In this document: piece after piece, positions 18,722-27,372 of the stretch | How the letters are laid out: the number at the start of each line of letters is the position of its first letter | Position numbering within the stretch: the stretch's first letter is position 1 | Origin: Eubacterium sp. AF36-5BH | GTDB lineage: Bacteria; Bacillota; Clostridia; Lachnospirales; Lachnospiraceae | DNA: 64,000 bases | Direction of reading: 5' to 3' | Assembly: GCF_003460505.1 (NCBI RefSeq) | Contig: NZ_QTVG01000006.1 | Location: 186,001 to 250,000, forward strand | Translations under genes and position numbers: made by a program | The notes under the pieces: generated by a model | Database searches by the model: none | What the model saw: the letters and a program-made list of their open reading frames with translations, nothing else | What the model was told of the DNA's origin: nothing

Positions 18722-20092
18722 GTGAATAAATATAACGGAAACAAAGAATTTAAAATAGACATTCCAAAGTCTGTAAAATTAATAATAGATATTTTGGAAA
18801 AAAACGGCTACGAGGCGTTTGCTGTTGGTGGATGTGTAAGAGATACTATTTTAGACAGAAAACCTCAGGATTGGGATATTACAACTTCAGCATTGCCTAA
18901 TCAGGTAAAGGAGTTGTTTTACAGAACAATTGATACAGGAATTCAACATGGAACGGTTACAGTTTTAATTAAGGGAGTAGGTTACGAGGTAACTACTTAC
19001 CGAATTGATGGTGAGTACAATGACAGCAGACATCCTGAAAGTGTAGAGTTTACAGCAGATTTAATAGAGGATTTAAAAAGAAGAGATTTTACCATTAATG
19101 CCATGGCATACAATCCGGGAATTGGTTTGGTAGATGCTTTTGACGGAATTGGTGATATAGAAAAGAAAGAAATAAGATGCGTAGGGAATCCAAGAGAAAG
19201 ATTTGGGGAGGACGCCCTTAGAATACTTAGAGCAGTAAGATTTTCGGCGCAGCTGGGATTTCATATTGAAGAGGGTACAATGGAAGCCATAAAAGAGCTG
19301 GCAGGCACTCTTGAAAATATTAGTGCAGAGCGTATTCATGTGGAATTAGAGAAACTGATAATGTCAAATCATCCTGACAAACTTATAACAGCTTATGAGG
19401 CAGGCATAACTAAGGTGGTGCTTCCTGAATTTGACGCTATGATGGAATGTCCGCAGGTAAGCCCTTATCATATGTATAATGTAGGCGAACATACAATTAA
19501 GGTAATGGAGAATGTGCCACCAACAAAAGAAATGAGATGGGCTGCATTGTTACACGATGTGGGAAAACCTGATTCAGTAACTTATGACAAGAAGGAGCCA
19601 ACAAGAATGCACTTTTACGGTCATGCTCATGTGGGAGCTAAGATGGTTTCGACCATTTTAAGGCGACTGAAAATGGATAACAAAACAATTAAGCTTGTAA
19701 CAAGACTGGTGGAACATCACGATGACAGACCGGTGGCGGACAAAAAAGAACCTGTTCAGATTCGAAAAAGTGTAAATATAATTGGCAAAGATATTTACGA
19801 TATGTATTTGCAACTTGCGTATGCTGACATTCAGGGGAAAAGTCAATACGGCAGAGAAAAAGGCATGGGGGCATATATTTACTCAAAAGAGCAGTACGAA
19901 TACATTGTGGAAAATAATATATGCACCTGCAAAGGTGACATGGCTGTATCAGGAAGAGACTTAATAGCAGCAGGCTGTCCAACAGGTGAGATAATCGGAA
20001 ACATACTTGATGAACTGCTTAAACGTGTAATACAGAAACCACAATTGAATAACAAAGAATCGTTAATGGAAATAGCAAAAACAATGTTCTAA
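18722..20092 (+). CDS. cca: CCA tRNA nucleotidyltransferase with HD domain
   Basis: This 456-residue protein starts at a GTG. Class II nucleotidyltransferase motifs are clear: VGGCVRDTILDRKPQDWDITTS, then YRIDGEYNDSRHPESVEF, and RRDFTINAMAYN. The RNA-binding neck is followed by an HD phosphohydrolase-like domain (ALLHDVGKP around residue 280). It adds or repairs the 3'-CCA of tRNAs. It is probably co-transcribed with the MocR-type gene upstream. Confidence 0.93.
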   Translation: MNKYNGNKEFKIDIPKSVKLIIDILEKNGYEAFAVGGCVRDTILDRKPQDWDITTSALPNQVKELFYRTIDTGIQHGTVTVLIKGVGYEVTTYRIDGEYNDSRHPESVEFTADLIEDLKRRDFTINAMAYNPGIGLVDAFDGIGDIEKKEIRCVGNPRERFGEDALRILRAVRFSAQLGFHIEEGTMEAIKELAGTLENISAERIHVELEKLIMSNHPDKLITAYEAGITKVVLPEFDAMMECPQVSPYHMYNVGEHTIKVMENVPPTKEMRWAALLHDVGKPDSVTYDKKEPTRMHFYGHAHVGAKMVSTILRRLKMDNKTIKLVTRLVEHHDDRPVADKKEPVQIRKSVNIIGKDIYDMYLQLAYADIQGKSQYGREKGMGAYIYSKEQYEYIVENNICTCKGDMAVSGRDLIAAGCPTGEIIGNILDELLKRVIQKPQLNNKESLMEIAKTMF

Positions 20093-20147
20093 ACAGGCTT
20101 CTTTTTTCATATTTTTAGATAATGTATTAAAAATATGGAGGGAAGGT

Positions 20148-21131
20148 ATGAACGAAAAAGCATTAACAGTGTTAGAACAATACGATTTAAACATAAAAGG
20201 TACTTACAGAACAAAAGGAAACTATGGTTGTACAACAGATGAAGGAAAATATCTCCTAATGGAATACAACAATAGCAACGAAAAAATGGTTCTAATGAGT
20301 ACCTTTTATGATTATTTGGAAAAAGCAGGGTTTGTAACGGATAGTGTTATAGCAAACAAAGAAGGAGTATATGTTTCAATAAGTGAGGACGGCTATGCGT
20401 ATATTCTGAAAAAATGGTTTGATGGAGAAGACTGCAATAACACAAATAGAAAACATCTGCTACTTACAGTGGAAAATCTGGCAAAATTTCATAACGCAAC
20501 AGAAAATACAACGGATATTTTTAAAGAGCAGAAATTTCATAAGGGAAGAAATTTGCTTGAAGTTATGAATAAACATAGTAGTGAAATATTGCGTATAAAA
20601 AATTACATAAAAAAGAGAAAAAACAAAAATGCTTTTGAAATGTACCTTCAAAACATTATAGAGGAATATTACATACAAAGCGTGGAGGCTTTAGGTGCAA
20701 TTAAGAATTCCCGGTATGAACAGCTGTATAAGGAAAGTATTGCCAGCGAGACAATTTATCATGGAAGTTACAATTATCACAATGTACTAATTAAGGAAAA
20801 TAAAATAATCATGATTAACATGATGAAAATTTCCTACAGTCCGTCAGTTCAGGATTTGTATGACTTCATCAGAAAAGTGCTTGAAAAAAATAACTGGAAC
20901 ATTGCTTTAGGAAATGAACTTATTAAGGCATATGATTCAGTAAGAAAATTATCAGATATGGAGAGGGCAGTATTGAAAAGTCTTCTTAGTTATCCGGAAA
21001 AATTCTGGAAAATAATAAATTATTACTATAATTCTAACAAAGCCTGGTATTCTGAAAAAAATGAAGATAAATTGAAACAGTTCAGAAAAATGGAAAAATT
21101 AAGACGAAAATTTATAGAAAATATGGGATAA
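20148..21131 (+). CDS. CotS-like spore coat protein, probable pseudokinase
   Basis: This 327-residue protein resembles CotS/CotI-family proteins of the aminoglycoside-phosphotransferase fold. The catalytic-loop equivalent reads H205-G-S207-YNYHN212, with Ser in place of the catalytic Asp. The expected downstream metal-binding Asp is absent (IIMINMMKIS). It has probably lost phosphotransfer activity. CotS-type proteins are made in the mother cell and found in the spore coat; that role here is inferred from the family. GGAGG precedes the ATG. The last codons are part of a 42-base tandem duplication. Confidence 0.75.
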   Translation: MNEKALTVLEQYDLNIKGTYRTKGNYGCTTDEGKYLLMEYNNSNEKMVLMSTFYDYLEKAGFVTDSVIANKEGVYVSISEDGYAYILKKWFDGEDCNNTNRKHLLLTVENLAKFHNATENTTDIFKEQKFHKGRNLLEVMNKHSSEILRIKNYIKKRKNKNAFEMYLQNIIEEYYIQSVEALGAIKNSRYEQLYKESIASETIYHGSYNYHNVLIKENKIIMINMMKISYSPSVQDLYDFIRKVLEKNNWNIALGNELIKAYDSVRKLSDMERAVLKSLLSYPEKFWKIINYYYNSNKAWYSEKNEDKLKQFRKMEKLRRKFIENMG

Positions 21132-21191
21132 ATAGCAAAAGTGAAACATAAATTTATAGAAAATATGAGATAAATAGCAAAAGTGAAACAT
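21108..21191 (+). repeat. 42-bp tandem direct repeat, two units
   Basis: Units 21108-21149 and 21150-21191 are identical except for one base (ATATGGGATA against ATATGAGATA). The first unit contains the last codons and stop of the CotS-like gene. Confidence 0.9.
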
Positions 21192-21349
21192 AAAAATGAT
21201 TTTATAGTTTTAATTATTTAGGGTTTGTGATATTATGTGTAATGATTGTAAAAATATATAAAAAGGTCAAAGTTTGAATTAGTTTGAACCTTATGCCTGT
21301 AGGATGAAAACAGTTACAGACATTTCTGATTGAAACATAGGAGGTAATT

Positions 21350-23086
21350 ATGGACTACAGAGAGTTGTATAATGAATGGCTTACAAACCCTTATTTTGAC
21401 GATAACACTAAGAAAGAATTAGAAGCAATAGAAAACGATGATAAGGAAATTGAAGATCGTTTTTACAAGGAACTTGAATTTGGTACAGCAGGTCTTCGTG
21501 GAGTTATTGGTGCCGGAACTAACAGAATGAACATTTACACAGTTAGAAAGGCAACACAGGGATTAGCTAACTATATTATTAAAATGCATGGAGAAGACAA
21601 AGGTGTTGCAATAGCATACGATTCAAGACACATGTCACCTGAATTTGCTGATGAAGCAGCATTATGTTTAAATGCAAACGGAATTAAGGCTTATGTTTTT
21701 GATTCATTAAGACCTACACCTGAATTATCTTTTGCAGTTAGAGAGTTAAAGTGTATTGCAGGTATTAATGTAACAGCAAGTCATAACCCGGCAGAATACA
21801 ATGGCTACAAAGTATATTGGGAAGATGGTGCACAGATTACACCCCCACACGATGTTGGAATCATGGATGCAGTTGCTGCATTAAAGGATTACAACAAAGT
21901 AAAAACTATGGACAAAGATCAGGCAGTTGCTGATGGATTATACATCCAGATTGGCAAGGAAGTTGATGATAAATATATTGAAATCCTTAAGACTCAGGTT
22001 AAGAACCCTGATGCAATTAAGGAAGTACAGAAAGATATCAAGATTGTTTACACACCACTTCATGGTACAGGTAACATTCCTGTAAGAAGAGTGTTAAAGG
22101 AACTTGGATTTGAAAATGTTTATGTAGTAAAAGAACAGGAATTACCTGACGGTGATTTCCCAACAGTTGGTTATCCAAACCCTGAATCAGCAAAAGCATT
22201 TGAATTAGCGGTTAAATTAGGTAATGAAGTAGGAGCAGATTTACTTCTTGCTACAGATCCTGATGCAGACAGACTTGGCGTTTATGTAAAAGGTAGCAAG
22301 CCTGGAACATATCACATCCTTACTGGTAACATGTCAGGCTGTTTACTTGCTGAATATGAAATCAGCCAGTTAAAGGAAAAAGGACAGCTTCCAAGTGATG
22401 GAGCTTTCATTAAGAGTATTGTTAGTACAAATCTTGCAAATGATATTGCTAAGTATTACAACATTAATTTATTTGAAGTTCTTACAGGTTTCAAATACAT
22501 TGGTGAAAAGATGCTTGATTTCGAAGTTAATCACACAGGTACATATGTATTTGGTTTTGAAGAAAGTTATGGTTGCCTAATTGGAACACACGCAAGAGAC
22601 AAGGATGCTATCGTTGCCTCAATGGCTTTATGTGAAGCAGCAGCTTATTACAAGACAAAGGGAATGTCTCTTTGGGATAAGATGAAAGAAATGTATGAGA
22701 GATACGGCTACTGGAGTGATGGCGTTCAGTCAATCGAATTAAAGGGTAAAGAAGGAATTGAAAAGATTCAGAATACTCTTGAAAAATTAAGAGAAAATGT
22801 ACCAACTACAGTTGATAATTACAAGGTTCTTTCAGTAAGAGATTACTTAGCTGATACAGTAACAAACATGGAAACAGGTGATGTTACAACAACAGGTCTT
22901 CCAAAGTCAAATGTTTTATATCTTGATTTAAGTGAATGTGCGTGGGTTTGTATCAGACCATCAGGAACAGAACCAAAACTTAAATTCTACTATGGAGTTA
23001 AGGGCGAAAACTTTGATGATTCAAAGGCAAAATTAGCTGACCTTGGTTCATATATGATTAACATGGTAAATGAAATGCTCAAGTAA
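21350..23086 (+). CDS. Phosphoglucomutase/phosphomannomutase (alpha-D-phosphohexomutase)
   Basis: This 578-residue enzyme of the PgcA type carries the phosphoserine loop TASHNPAEYNGYK, the metal-binding loop ATDPDADRLG, the sugar-binding GFEESYG, and the phosphate-binding RPSGTEPK. It interconverts glucose-1-phosphate and glucose-6-phosphate, so it can connect the glucose-1-phosphate made by the phosphorylases at 58.5-64 kb to glycolysis. It is not in that operon and appears housekeeping. AGGAGG precedes the ATG. Confidence 0.94.
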   Translation: MDYRELYNEWLTNPYFDDNTKKELEAIENDDKEIEDRFYKELEFGTAGLRGVIGAGTNRMNIYTVRKATQGLANYIIKMHGEDKGVAIAYDSRHMSPEFADEAALCLNANGIKAYVFDSLRPTPELSFAVRELKCIAGINVTASHNPAEYNGYKVYWEDGAQITPPHDVGIMDAVAALKDYNKVKTMDKDQAVADGLYIQIGKEVDDKYIEILKTQVKNPDAIKEVQKDIKIVYTPLHGTGNIPVRRVLKELGFENVYVVKEQELPDGDFPTVGYPNPESAKAFELAVKLGNEVGADLLLATDPDADRLGVYVKGSKPGTYHILTGNMSGCLLAEYEISQLKEKGQLPSDGAFIKSIVSTNLANDIAKYYNINLFEVLTGFKYIGEKMLDFEVNHTGTYVFGFEESYGCLIGTHARDKDAIVASMALCEAAAYYKTKGMSLWDKMKEMYERYGYWSDGVQSIELKGKEGIEKIQNTLEKLRENVPTTVDNYKVLSVRDYLADTVTNMETGDVTTTGLPKSNVLYLDLSECAWVCIRPSGTEPKLKFYYGVKGENFDDSKAKLADLGSYMINMVNEMLK

Positions 23087-23120
23087 TATTATTAAAACAA
23101 AAACATAATAAGAATAAAAA

Positions 23121-23169
23121 TAAATCACTATAATATATTTTAATAAAGGTATATTATGGTGATTTTTTT
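23121..23169 (+). terminator. Terminator hairpin reaching the next start codon
   Basis: TAAATCACTATAATATA pairs with TATATTATGGTGATTTTTTT. The T-run ends at 23169, directly before the ATG at 23170. GGTGA at 23158-23162, the only Shine-Dalgarno candidate for the lipoprotein gene, lies in the downstream arm of the stem. Confidence 0.75.
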
Positions 23170-23583
23170 ATGAGAAAAAATAAAATAAAAATTCTGCTGG
23201 TACTAACGTTAGCTATTGTTGTTACATCTGCCTGCGGCTATGAAAAAATCAAAAAAACAAAAGTAAAAGACATGGACTATACTGTTGTGGCAGAAAATGA
23301 AATGCCAAAAGAAGTGAAGGAGATAATTGAAAAAAGAAAAGACAAGGAGTTTCAGGTTACATACAGCAACAATGAATATACATATATTATTATTGGGTAC
23401 GGTAGACAACAGTACGAGGGTTATTCCATAAAAGTTAAGGAAATGTATGAAAGTGACAATGCCATATATATAAAAACTCAGTTTAACGGCCCAAAAGAAT
23501 ACACCAACGAGGAGAATGTAACTTATCCCGTAATTGTTGTTAAAACAGAGTATAGCGATAAAAGCGTAATTTTTAATGAATAA
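23170..23583 (+). CDS. Small lipoprotein with PrcB-like C-terminal domain
   Basis: This 137-residue protein has a lipoprotein signal peptide with the cleavage motif TSAC at residue 22. It is followed by a PrcB_C-like domain, recognised by YIIIGYGRQQYEGYSIKV and the later TYPVIVVKT strand. It is expected to be anchored outside the membrane; PrcB-type domains assist proteases in other bacteria, but no protease gene is adjacent. Its Shine-Dalgarno lies within the preceding terminator stem. The SipL gene follows 51 bases later. Confidence 0.75.
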   Translation: MRKNKIKILLVLTLAIVVTSACGYEKIKKTKVKDMDYTVVAENEMPKEVKEIIEKRKDKEFQVTYSNNEYTYIIIGYGRQQYEGYSIKVKEMYESDNAIYIKTQFNGPKEYTNEENVTYPVIVVKTEYSDKSVIFNE

Positions 23584-23634
23584 GAAAATGAAACAATGCA
23601 TAGATTATAGAAGATTTAAAGGTAAGGGGGAAAT

Positions 23635-25179
23635 ATGGAATTAGAGAAAAGTAATATTCATATGAATAAAATAGTAGAAAGTCAAAGGGCAACTTTTTAT
23701 GTAACAAAGGAGTGTAATTTACCAGAGCAATCAATGGAAAGCATATTAAATCATCAGGAAAAGATTACATTAGACAGTGGTATCATTAGAGGAAACCAGG
23801 TTATAATTAATGGCAATATTTCCTACGGAATAATGTTTTACGGAGAAGACAATGCACCGTCAGGAGTTACAGGGGAGATTCCTTTTGAAGAAAATATTAA
23901 AATTAACACTACAGAAGAAAATATTAAGGCAAGCGTGGATTTAATTATTTTATCGGGTTCAATTAAAATGATTGACAACCGAAATTACATATATAAGATT
24001 CAGGTTATGGCGAATGTTAATATTGAAAAAATAGAAGATATTGAGGCGGTATGTGCTATCTCAAGAGAAAATACAATGACTAAATATAAAACGATTGAAA
24101 ATCTCATGATATTAGCAGACAGAAATGAAACCTTTAGAATTAATGAAAGGATTTCGTTGCCATCAGGTAGTCCCGCAATAGAGAAAATAATTTGGAGCGA
24201 TGTAAAAATCAGAAAGCTTACAACCAAAATGTTGGAGGGCATGATTCATTTATCAGGTCAGCTGAAGGTTTTTATTATGTACACTCCGGAAGAACAGTCG
24301 ATTCCCGTCCAGTGGTTTGATACTGTTATAGATTTTAGCGGCACATTAGAGGCACCTGAGGCAAGAGAAGATTTAATATCTTATATTTGCGGGGATATTC
24401 ATAATGTAGAACTTGAAGCCACAATGAATCAGGACAACGAGATGAAAGATTTGGATATTAGTGCATTACTTAAATTATCTATAAAGATATACGAAGAAAA
24501 CAAGATGGATGTTTTGGAAGATATATACGCACCGGATGTGGATTTGTGCCCAATGGAAAAAGAACAGAAATATGAAAAGCTGTTAGTAAAAAATGAGTCC
24601 AGAACAAAGAATATTATAAAAATTGATGTAGACCAAAGTAAGGGACATATTTTACAAATTTGCAATAGCGATACAAGACTTCAAATTGATAATATTTCAG
24701 TAGGGGAAAACAACCTTAGGGTAACAGGTAAGATTCGGGCAACAATAATTTATATTTCCTCAGATGATATTTATTCAATTTGCTGTCAGACAAAGGAAAC
24801 TGATTTTGAGCATAGAATTGATACTGAGGGAATTTCCAAAGACGACAAATACTATATTAACTGGAAAGTTGAGCAGGTAAGTTCTAACATGATTAGCACA
24901 AACCAGGTGGAAGTAAAATCAGTGATAGCTTTACAGGCTATGGTTTTTAAAGAAGAAAAATGCAATTTCGTTTGGGACATTGAAGAAAAGCCTGTTGATT
25001 GGGCAAAGTTTAATGACGCCCCTATCCTTAAAGGATATATTGTAAGAAAAGGCGATACCCTGTGGAAACTTGCAAAGGCCAATTACACCACCGTTGACAA
25101 TATTATGAAAATTAATCAGTTGGAAAATGAAAAAATAAGAGAAGGGGATAAACTACTTTTGGTTAAAAATTGTCAGTAG
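23635..25179 (+). CDS. sipL: SipL-type spore coat assembly protein (DUF3794 repeats plus LysM)
   Basis: This 514-residue protein has SPOCS/DUF3794 regions in the N-terminal and central parts. It ends with a LysM domain (about 465-512, YIVRKGDTLWKLAKANYTT and INQLENEKIREGDKLLLV). That arrangement and length match SipL of Clostridioides difficile, where it binds SpoIVA and is needed for coat localisation around the forespore. Orthology is inferred from architecture. GGGG lies just before the ATG. Mother-cell expression is expected, but no convincing sigmaE promoter was identified. Confidence 0.88.
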   Translation: MELEKSNIHMNKIVESQRATFYVTKECNLPEQSMESILNHQEKITLDSGIIRGNQVIINGNISYGIMFYGEDNAPSGVTGEIPFEENIKINTTEENIKASVDLIILSGSIKMIDNRNYIYKIQVMANVNIEKIEDIEAVCAISRENTMTKYKTIENLMILADRNETFRINERISLPSGSPAIEKIIWSDVKIRKLTTKMLEGMIHLSGQLKVFIMYTPEEQSIPVQWFDTVIDFSGTLEAPEAREDLISYICGDIHNVELEATMNQDNEMKDLDISALLKLSIKIYEENKMDVLEDIYAPDVDLCPMEKEQKYEKLLVKNESRTKNIIKIDVDQSKGHILQICNSDTRLQIDNISVGENNLRVTGKIRATIIYISSDDIYSICCQTKETDFEHRIDTEGISKDDKYYINWKVEQVSSNMISTNQVEVKSVIALQAMVFKEEKCNFVWDIEEKPVDWAKFNDAPILKGYIVRKGDTLWKLAKANYTTVDNIMKINQLENEKIREGDKLLLVKNCQ

Positions 25180-25368
25180 AACTTAAAAACATTTACAAAA
25201 TAAACATATAAAGATAATACTTTAAAGAAAGCCTAATTTTACAAAACAATAGATGACAAGAGTTAAAATGTGAACGAACTTGTAAATAAATTATAAAAAA
25301 AGTATACTTAAACAGTAATTAAAAAAGCAAATATGAAAAATAGAGATTAACGAAAATAGGAGAAATGT

Positions 25369-26229
25369 ATGGATAAGTTACAGCTAAAAGCCTATGGAAA
25401 AATAAATCTAGGTCTTGATGTTATTAGAAAACGACCTGATGGCTACCATGATTTGGATATGATTATGCAAATGGTAGATGTTTATGATGACGTTATTATT
25501 GAAAAAAAAGCAGGAGAAGAAATTGTTGTAAAAGCTGATGCAGCAGTGCTTTCCAACGGTAAGGATAATTTGGCATATATGGCAGCCAAAATGCTTTTTG
25601 ATGAATTTGGAATTAAGTCAGGAGTTGAAATAACAATTCACAAAAGAATACCAATTGCAGGTGGAATGGCAGGCGGTAGCTCTGACTGCGCAACAACTTT
25701 AATTGGCATTAACGAAATGTTTAATTTAGGTTTGTCAAAACAACAGCTTATGGAACGTGGAGTTAAGCTGGGAGCAGATGTTCCTTACTGTGTGCTTGGT
25801 GGAACTGCAATAGCAAGAGGGATAGGAGAAGTTTTAACACCGCTACCTACACCACCACAGTGCCATGTAATCATTGCAAAACCGCCTATATCAGTTTCAA
25901 CAGCCTATGTTTACGGGCATATCAGACCTGACGAAATAACCAAAAGACCTGACATTGAACAGATGACTTTAGCAATAAAAGAACAGGATTTGAACAAACT
26001 TTCAGATCTTTTATATAATGTTATGGAAGAAGTAACTGTGTCAGAGTATCCCGTTATTGAAAAACTAAAAAGCATTATGCTTGAAAATGGCGCGTTAAAT
26101 TCAATTATGAGTGGTAGCGGCCCAACAGTTTTCGGACTTTTCGATGACAGGAAAAAAGCACAGGCTGCAATGAAAGCTCTGGATTCTAAAGAACTAACAG
26201 AGCAGCTGTATCTAACAAAGTTTATTTAA
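25369..26229 (+). CDS. ispE: 4-diphosphocytidyl-2-C-methyl-D-erythritol kinase
   Basis: This GHMP kinase of 286 residues shows the substrate motif RPDGYHDLDMIMQ, the ATP-binding loop PIAGGMAGGSSDCATTL and the C-terminal MSGSGPTVFGLF. It catalyses the fourth step of the MEP isoprenoid pathway. The first helix begins with the typical KAYGKINLGLDV, supporting the start. Its last four bases overlap the convergent spoIIR gene. Confidence 0.95.
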   Translation: MDKLQLKAYGKINLGLDVIRKRPDGYHDLDMIMQMVDVYDDVIIEKKAGEEIVVKADAAVLSNGKDNLAYMAAKMLFDEFGIKSGVEITIHKRIPIAGGMAGGSSDCATTLIGINEMFNLGLSKQQLMERGVKLGADVPYCVLGGTAIARGIGEVLTPLPTPPQCHVIIAKPPISVSTAYVYGHIRPDEITKRPDIEQMTLAIKEQDLNKLSDLLYNVMEEVTVSEYPVIEKLKSIMLENGALNSIMSGSGPTVFGLFDDRKKAQAAMKALDSKELTEQLYLTKFI

Positions 26230-26846
26230 TCCAAAAAGTTATTTAAAAACTTTAAATACTTAAATTTAATAATTGTTTTGTATTCCCGCTCGCCCAAAGA
26301 ATCTTTCAAACGCTCTTTTGAAGAATCCGGGACAGTGCCGGAACTTGCATCTACAAAACATAATTGAGGATAAAGGACGCACCACCAGTTGTGTCCTTTT
26401 CCTTTGCCAATATATATGGTGTATGAAGTGTACTCACCTTTAGGGTAAACTACGTCCCCGTAAGTTTTCTTTGGAAAGTCATCTTTGCCAAATTTAGAAG
26501 TTACGTTATAATCAAACCCGTTCTCGTCAATTGTTTTTTGAGCAATGTTCAAAATCTTTTCGTTGTGAGTAGTAATGAACAAGCTGTATTCTTTAAGAGA
26601 ATTAAGTTCCTTGGTTTCCCTGTAAATATAGTCAACAACTGCATCTTTTACTTTTAATTTGAGAGTCTGGTCAATAACGGTATCACTGTTTGCCCTAACA
26701 TGAAATCTGATTGTGTTTTTAGCAAGAGCTGTACTTGCAGCTGAATATTCCATTTTGTAAAAAAGAATAAATGACATAAACCCTAGAAATAAAAGTATGT
26801 AAGGAAGCAGTAGTTTATTTTTGTGAAAAAATATATATAAATTCAT
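26226..26846 (-). CDS. spoIIR: Stage II sporulation protein R
   Basis: This 206-residue secreted or membrane-attached protein has an N-terminal hydrophobic segment (about 12-32) and the SpoIIR signatures IRFHVRANSDTVIDQTLKL and YTIYIGKGKGHNWWCVLYPQLCF. In sporulation the forespore secretes SpoIIR to trigger SpoIIGA-dependent processing of pro-sigmaE. Length and motifs are normal. A sigmaF-like promoter lies upstream on the minus strand. Confidence 0.93.
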   Translation of the reverse strand: MNLYIFFHKNKLLLPYILLFLGFMSFILFYKMEYSAASTALAKNTIRFHVRANSDTVIDQTLKLKVKDAVVDYIYRETKELNSLKEYSLFITTHNEKILNIAQKTIDENGFDYNVTSKFGKDDFPKKTYGDVVYPKGEYTSYTIYIGKGKGHNWWCVLYPQLCFVDASSGTVPDSSKERLKDSLGEREYKTIIKFKYLKFLNNFLD

Positions 26847-26875
26847 TTACCTAATCCTTTCAATTATTATATGAA

Positions 26876-26904
26876 AATTCTAACCTGTTTTTAAAAATAT
26901 ATTC
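26876..26904 (-). promoter_or_regulatory. Possible sigmaF promoter of spoIIR
   Basis: On the minus strand, GAATA (complement of 26900-26904) and GGTTAGAATT (complement of 26876-26885) are 14 bases apart, close to the sigmaF pattern GYATA / GGNNANANTR. They lie about 30 bases upstream of the start codon. Confidence 0.4.
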
Positions 26905-27055
26905 ATATAATAGTTTTAATATATGGAGTAATGGATAATGGTGGTTTATAACAATATTTGATTAGACAAGTCTTAAAAAAGATATGTTGGAAAAAAGATA
27001 ATAAGTTAGTAAAAATGGTCGATTTACAAAAAGTGACAAAAATATAACAGATTTA

Positions 27056-27084
27056 TTGAAATATTATACAAAATGTACTATAAT
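27056..27084 (+). promoter_or_regulatory. Strong sigmaA promoter of the peptide operon
   Basis: TTGAAA at 27056-27061 and a perfect TATAAT at 27079-27084 are separated by exactly 17 bases. They lie about 40 bases before the precursor start codon. Confidence 0.8.
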
Positions 27085-27122
27085 AACATAGAAAAACGTT
27101 ACAAAGATAGGAGGGATTAAGC

Positions 27123-27293
27123 ATGAAAAAGATTAACAAAAGTTATTCAAATGAAGTGGCAAATGCTAATTGTTTTTTTAAGAAAAAAAAGCATGGAACT
27201 GTTTTAGGAAAAGAACAGGTTATGGCTCAGGTTGAAGCTGGCATGCCACAGAATATGACACCACTTGCACCAGTACCTTTTACTAAAAAGTAG
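27123..27293 (+). CDS. Candidate ribosomal peptide precursor (56 residues)
   Basis: The sequence runs MKKINKSYSNEVANANCFFK, then KKKHGTVLGKEQVMAQVEAG, then MPQNMTPLAPVPFTKK. AGGAGG lies 8 bases before the ATG. The N-terminal part is basic and holds the only Cys (C17). A helical middle (residues 29-40) is followed by a Pro/Met/Thr-rich tail with no Cys. It has its own promoter and is followed by an intrinsic terminator, after which the processing and export genes begin. This is the usual arrangement for a precursor made in excess of its enzymes. No known precursor family was recognised with certainty. The cleavage site and modified residues are unknown; the Gly40 or Ala39-Gly40 region is a possible leader boundary, but that is speculative. 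Confidence 0.72.
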   Translation: MKKINKSYSNEVANANCFFKKKKHGTVLGKEQVMAQVEAGMPQNMTPLAPVPFTKK

Positions 27294-27308
27294 GCTTAAG
27301 TGGTTAAT

Positions 27309-27339
27309 AAAGGTCCCGTTATTGGGACCTTTTATTTTT
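27309..27339 (+). terminator. Terminator/attenuator between precursor and operon
   Basis: AAAGGTCCC, loop GTTATT, GGGACCTTTT and a following T-rich tract. Partial readthrough would feed the downstream genes, because no separate strong promoter is obvious in the 33 bases before the next start. Confidence 0.88.
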
Positions 27340-27372
27340 GAAATATATAAGTAGGTTAAGTAGGAGAAAGAA

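Noticed and set aside
20148..21131. Aminoglycoside phosphotransferase resistance gene.
   Set aside because: The fold is related, but catalytic Asp residues are replaced and the sequence resembles the CotS spore coat family.
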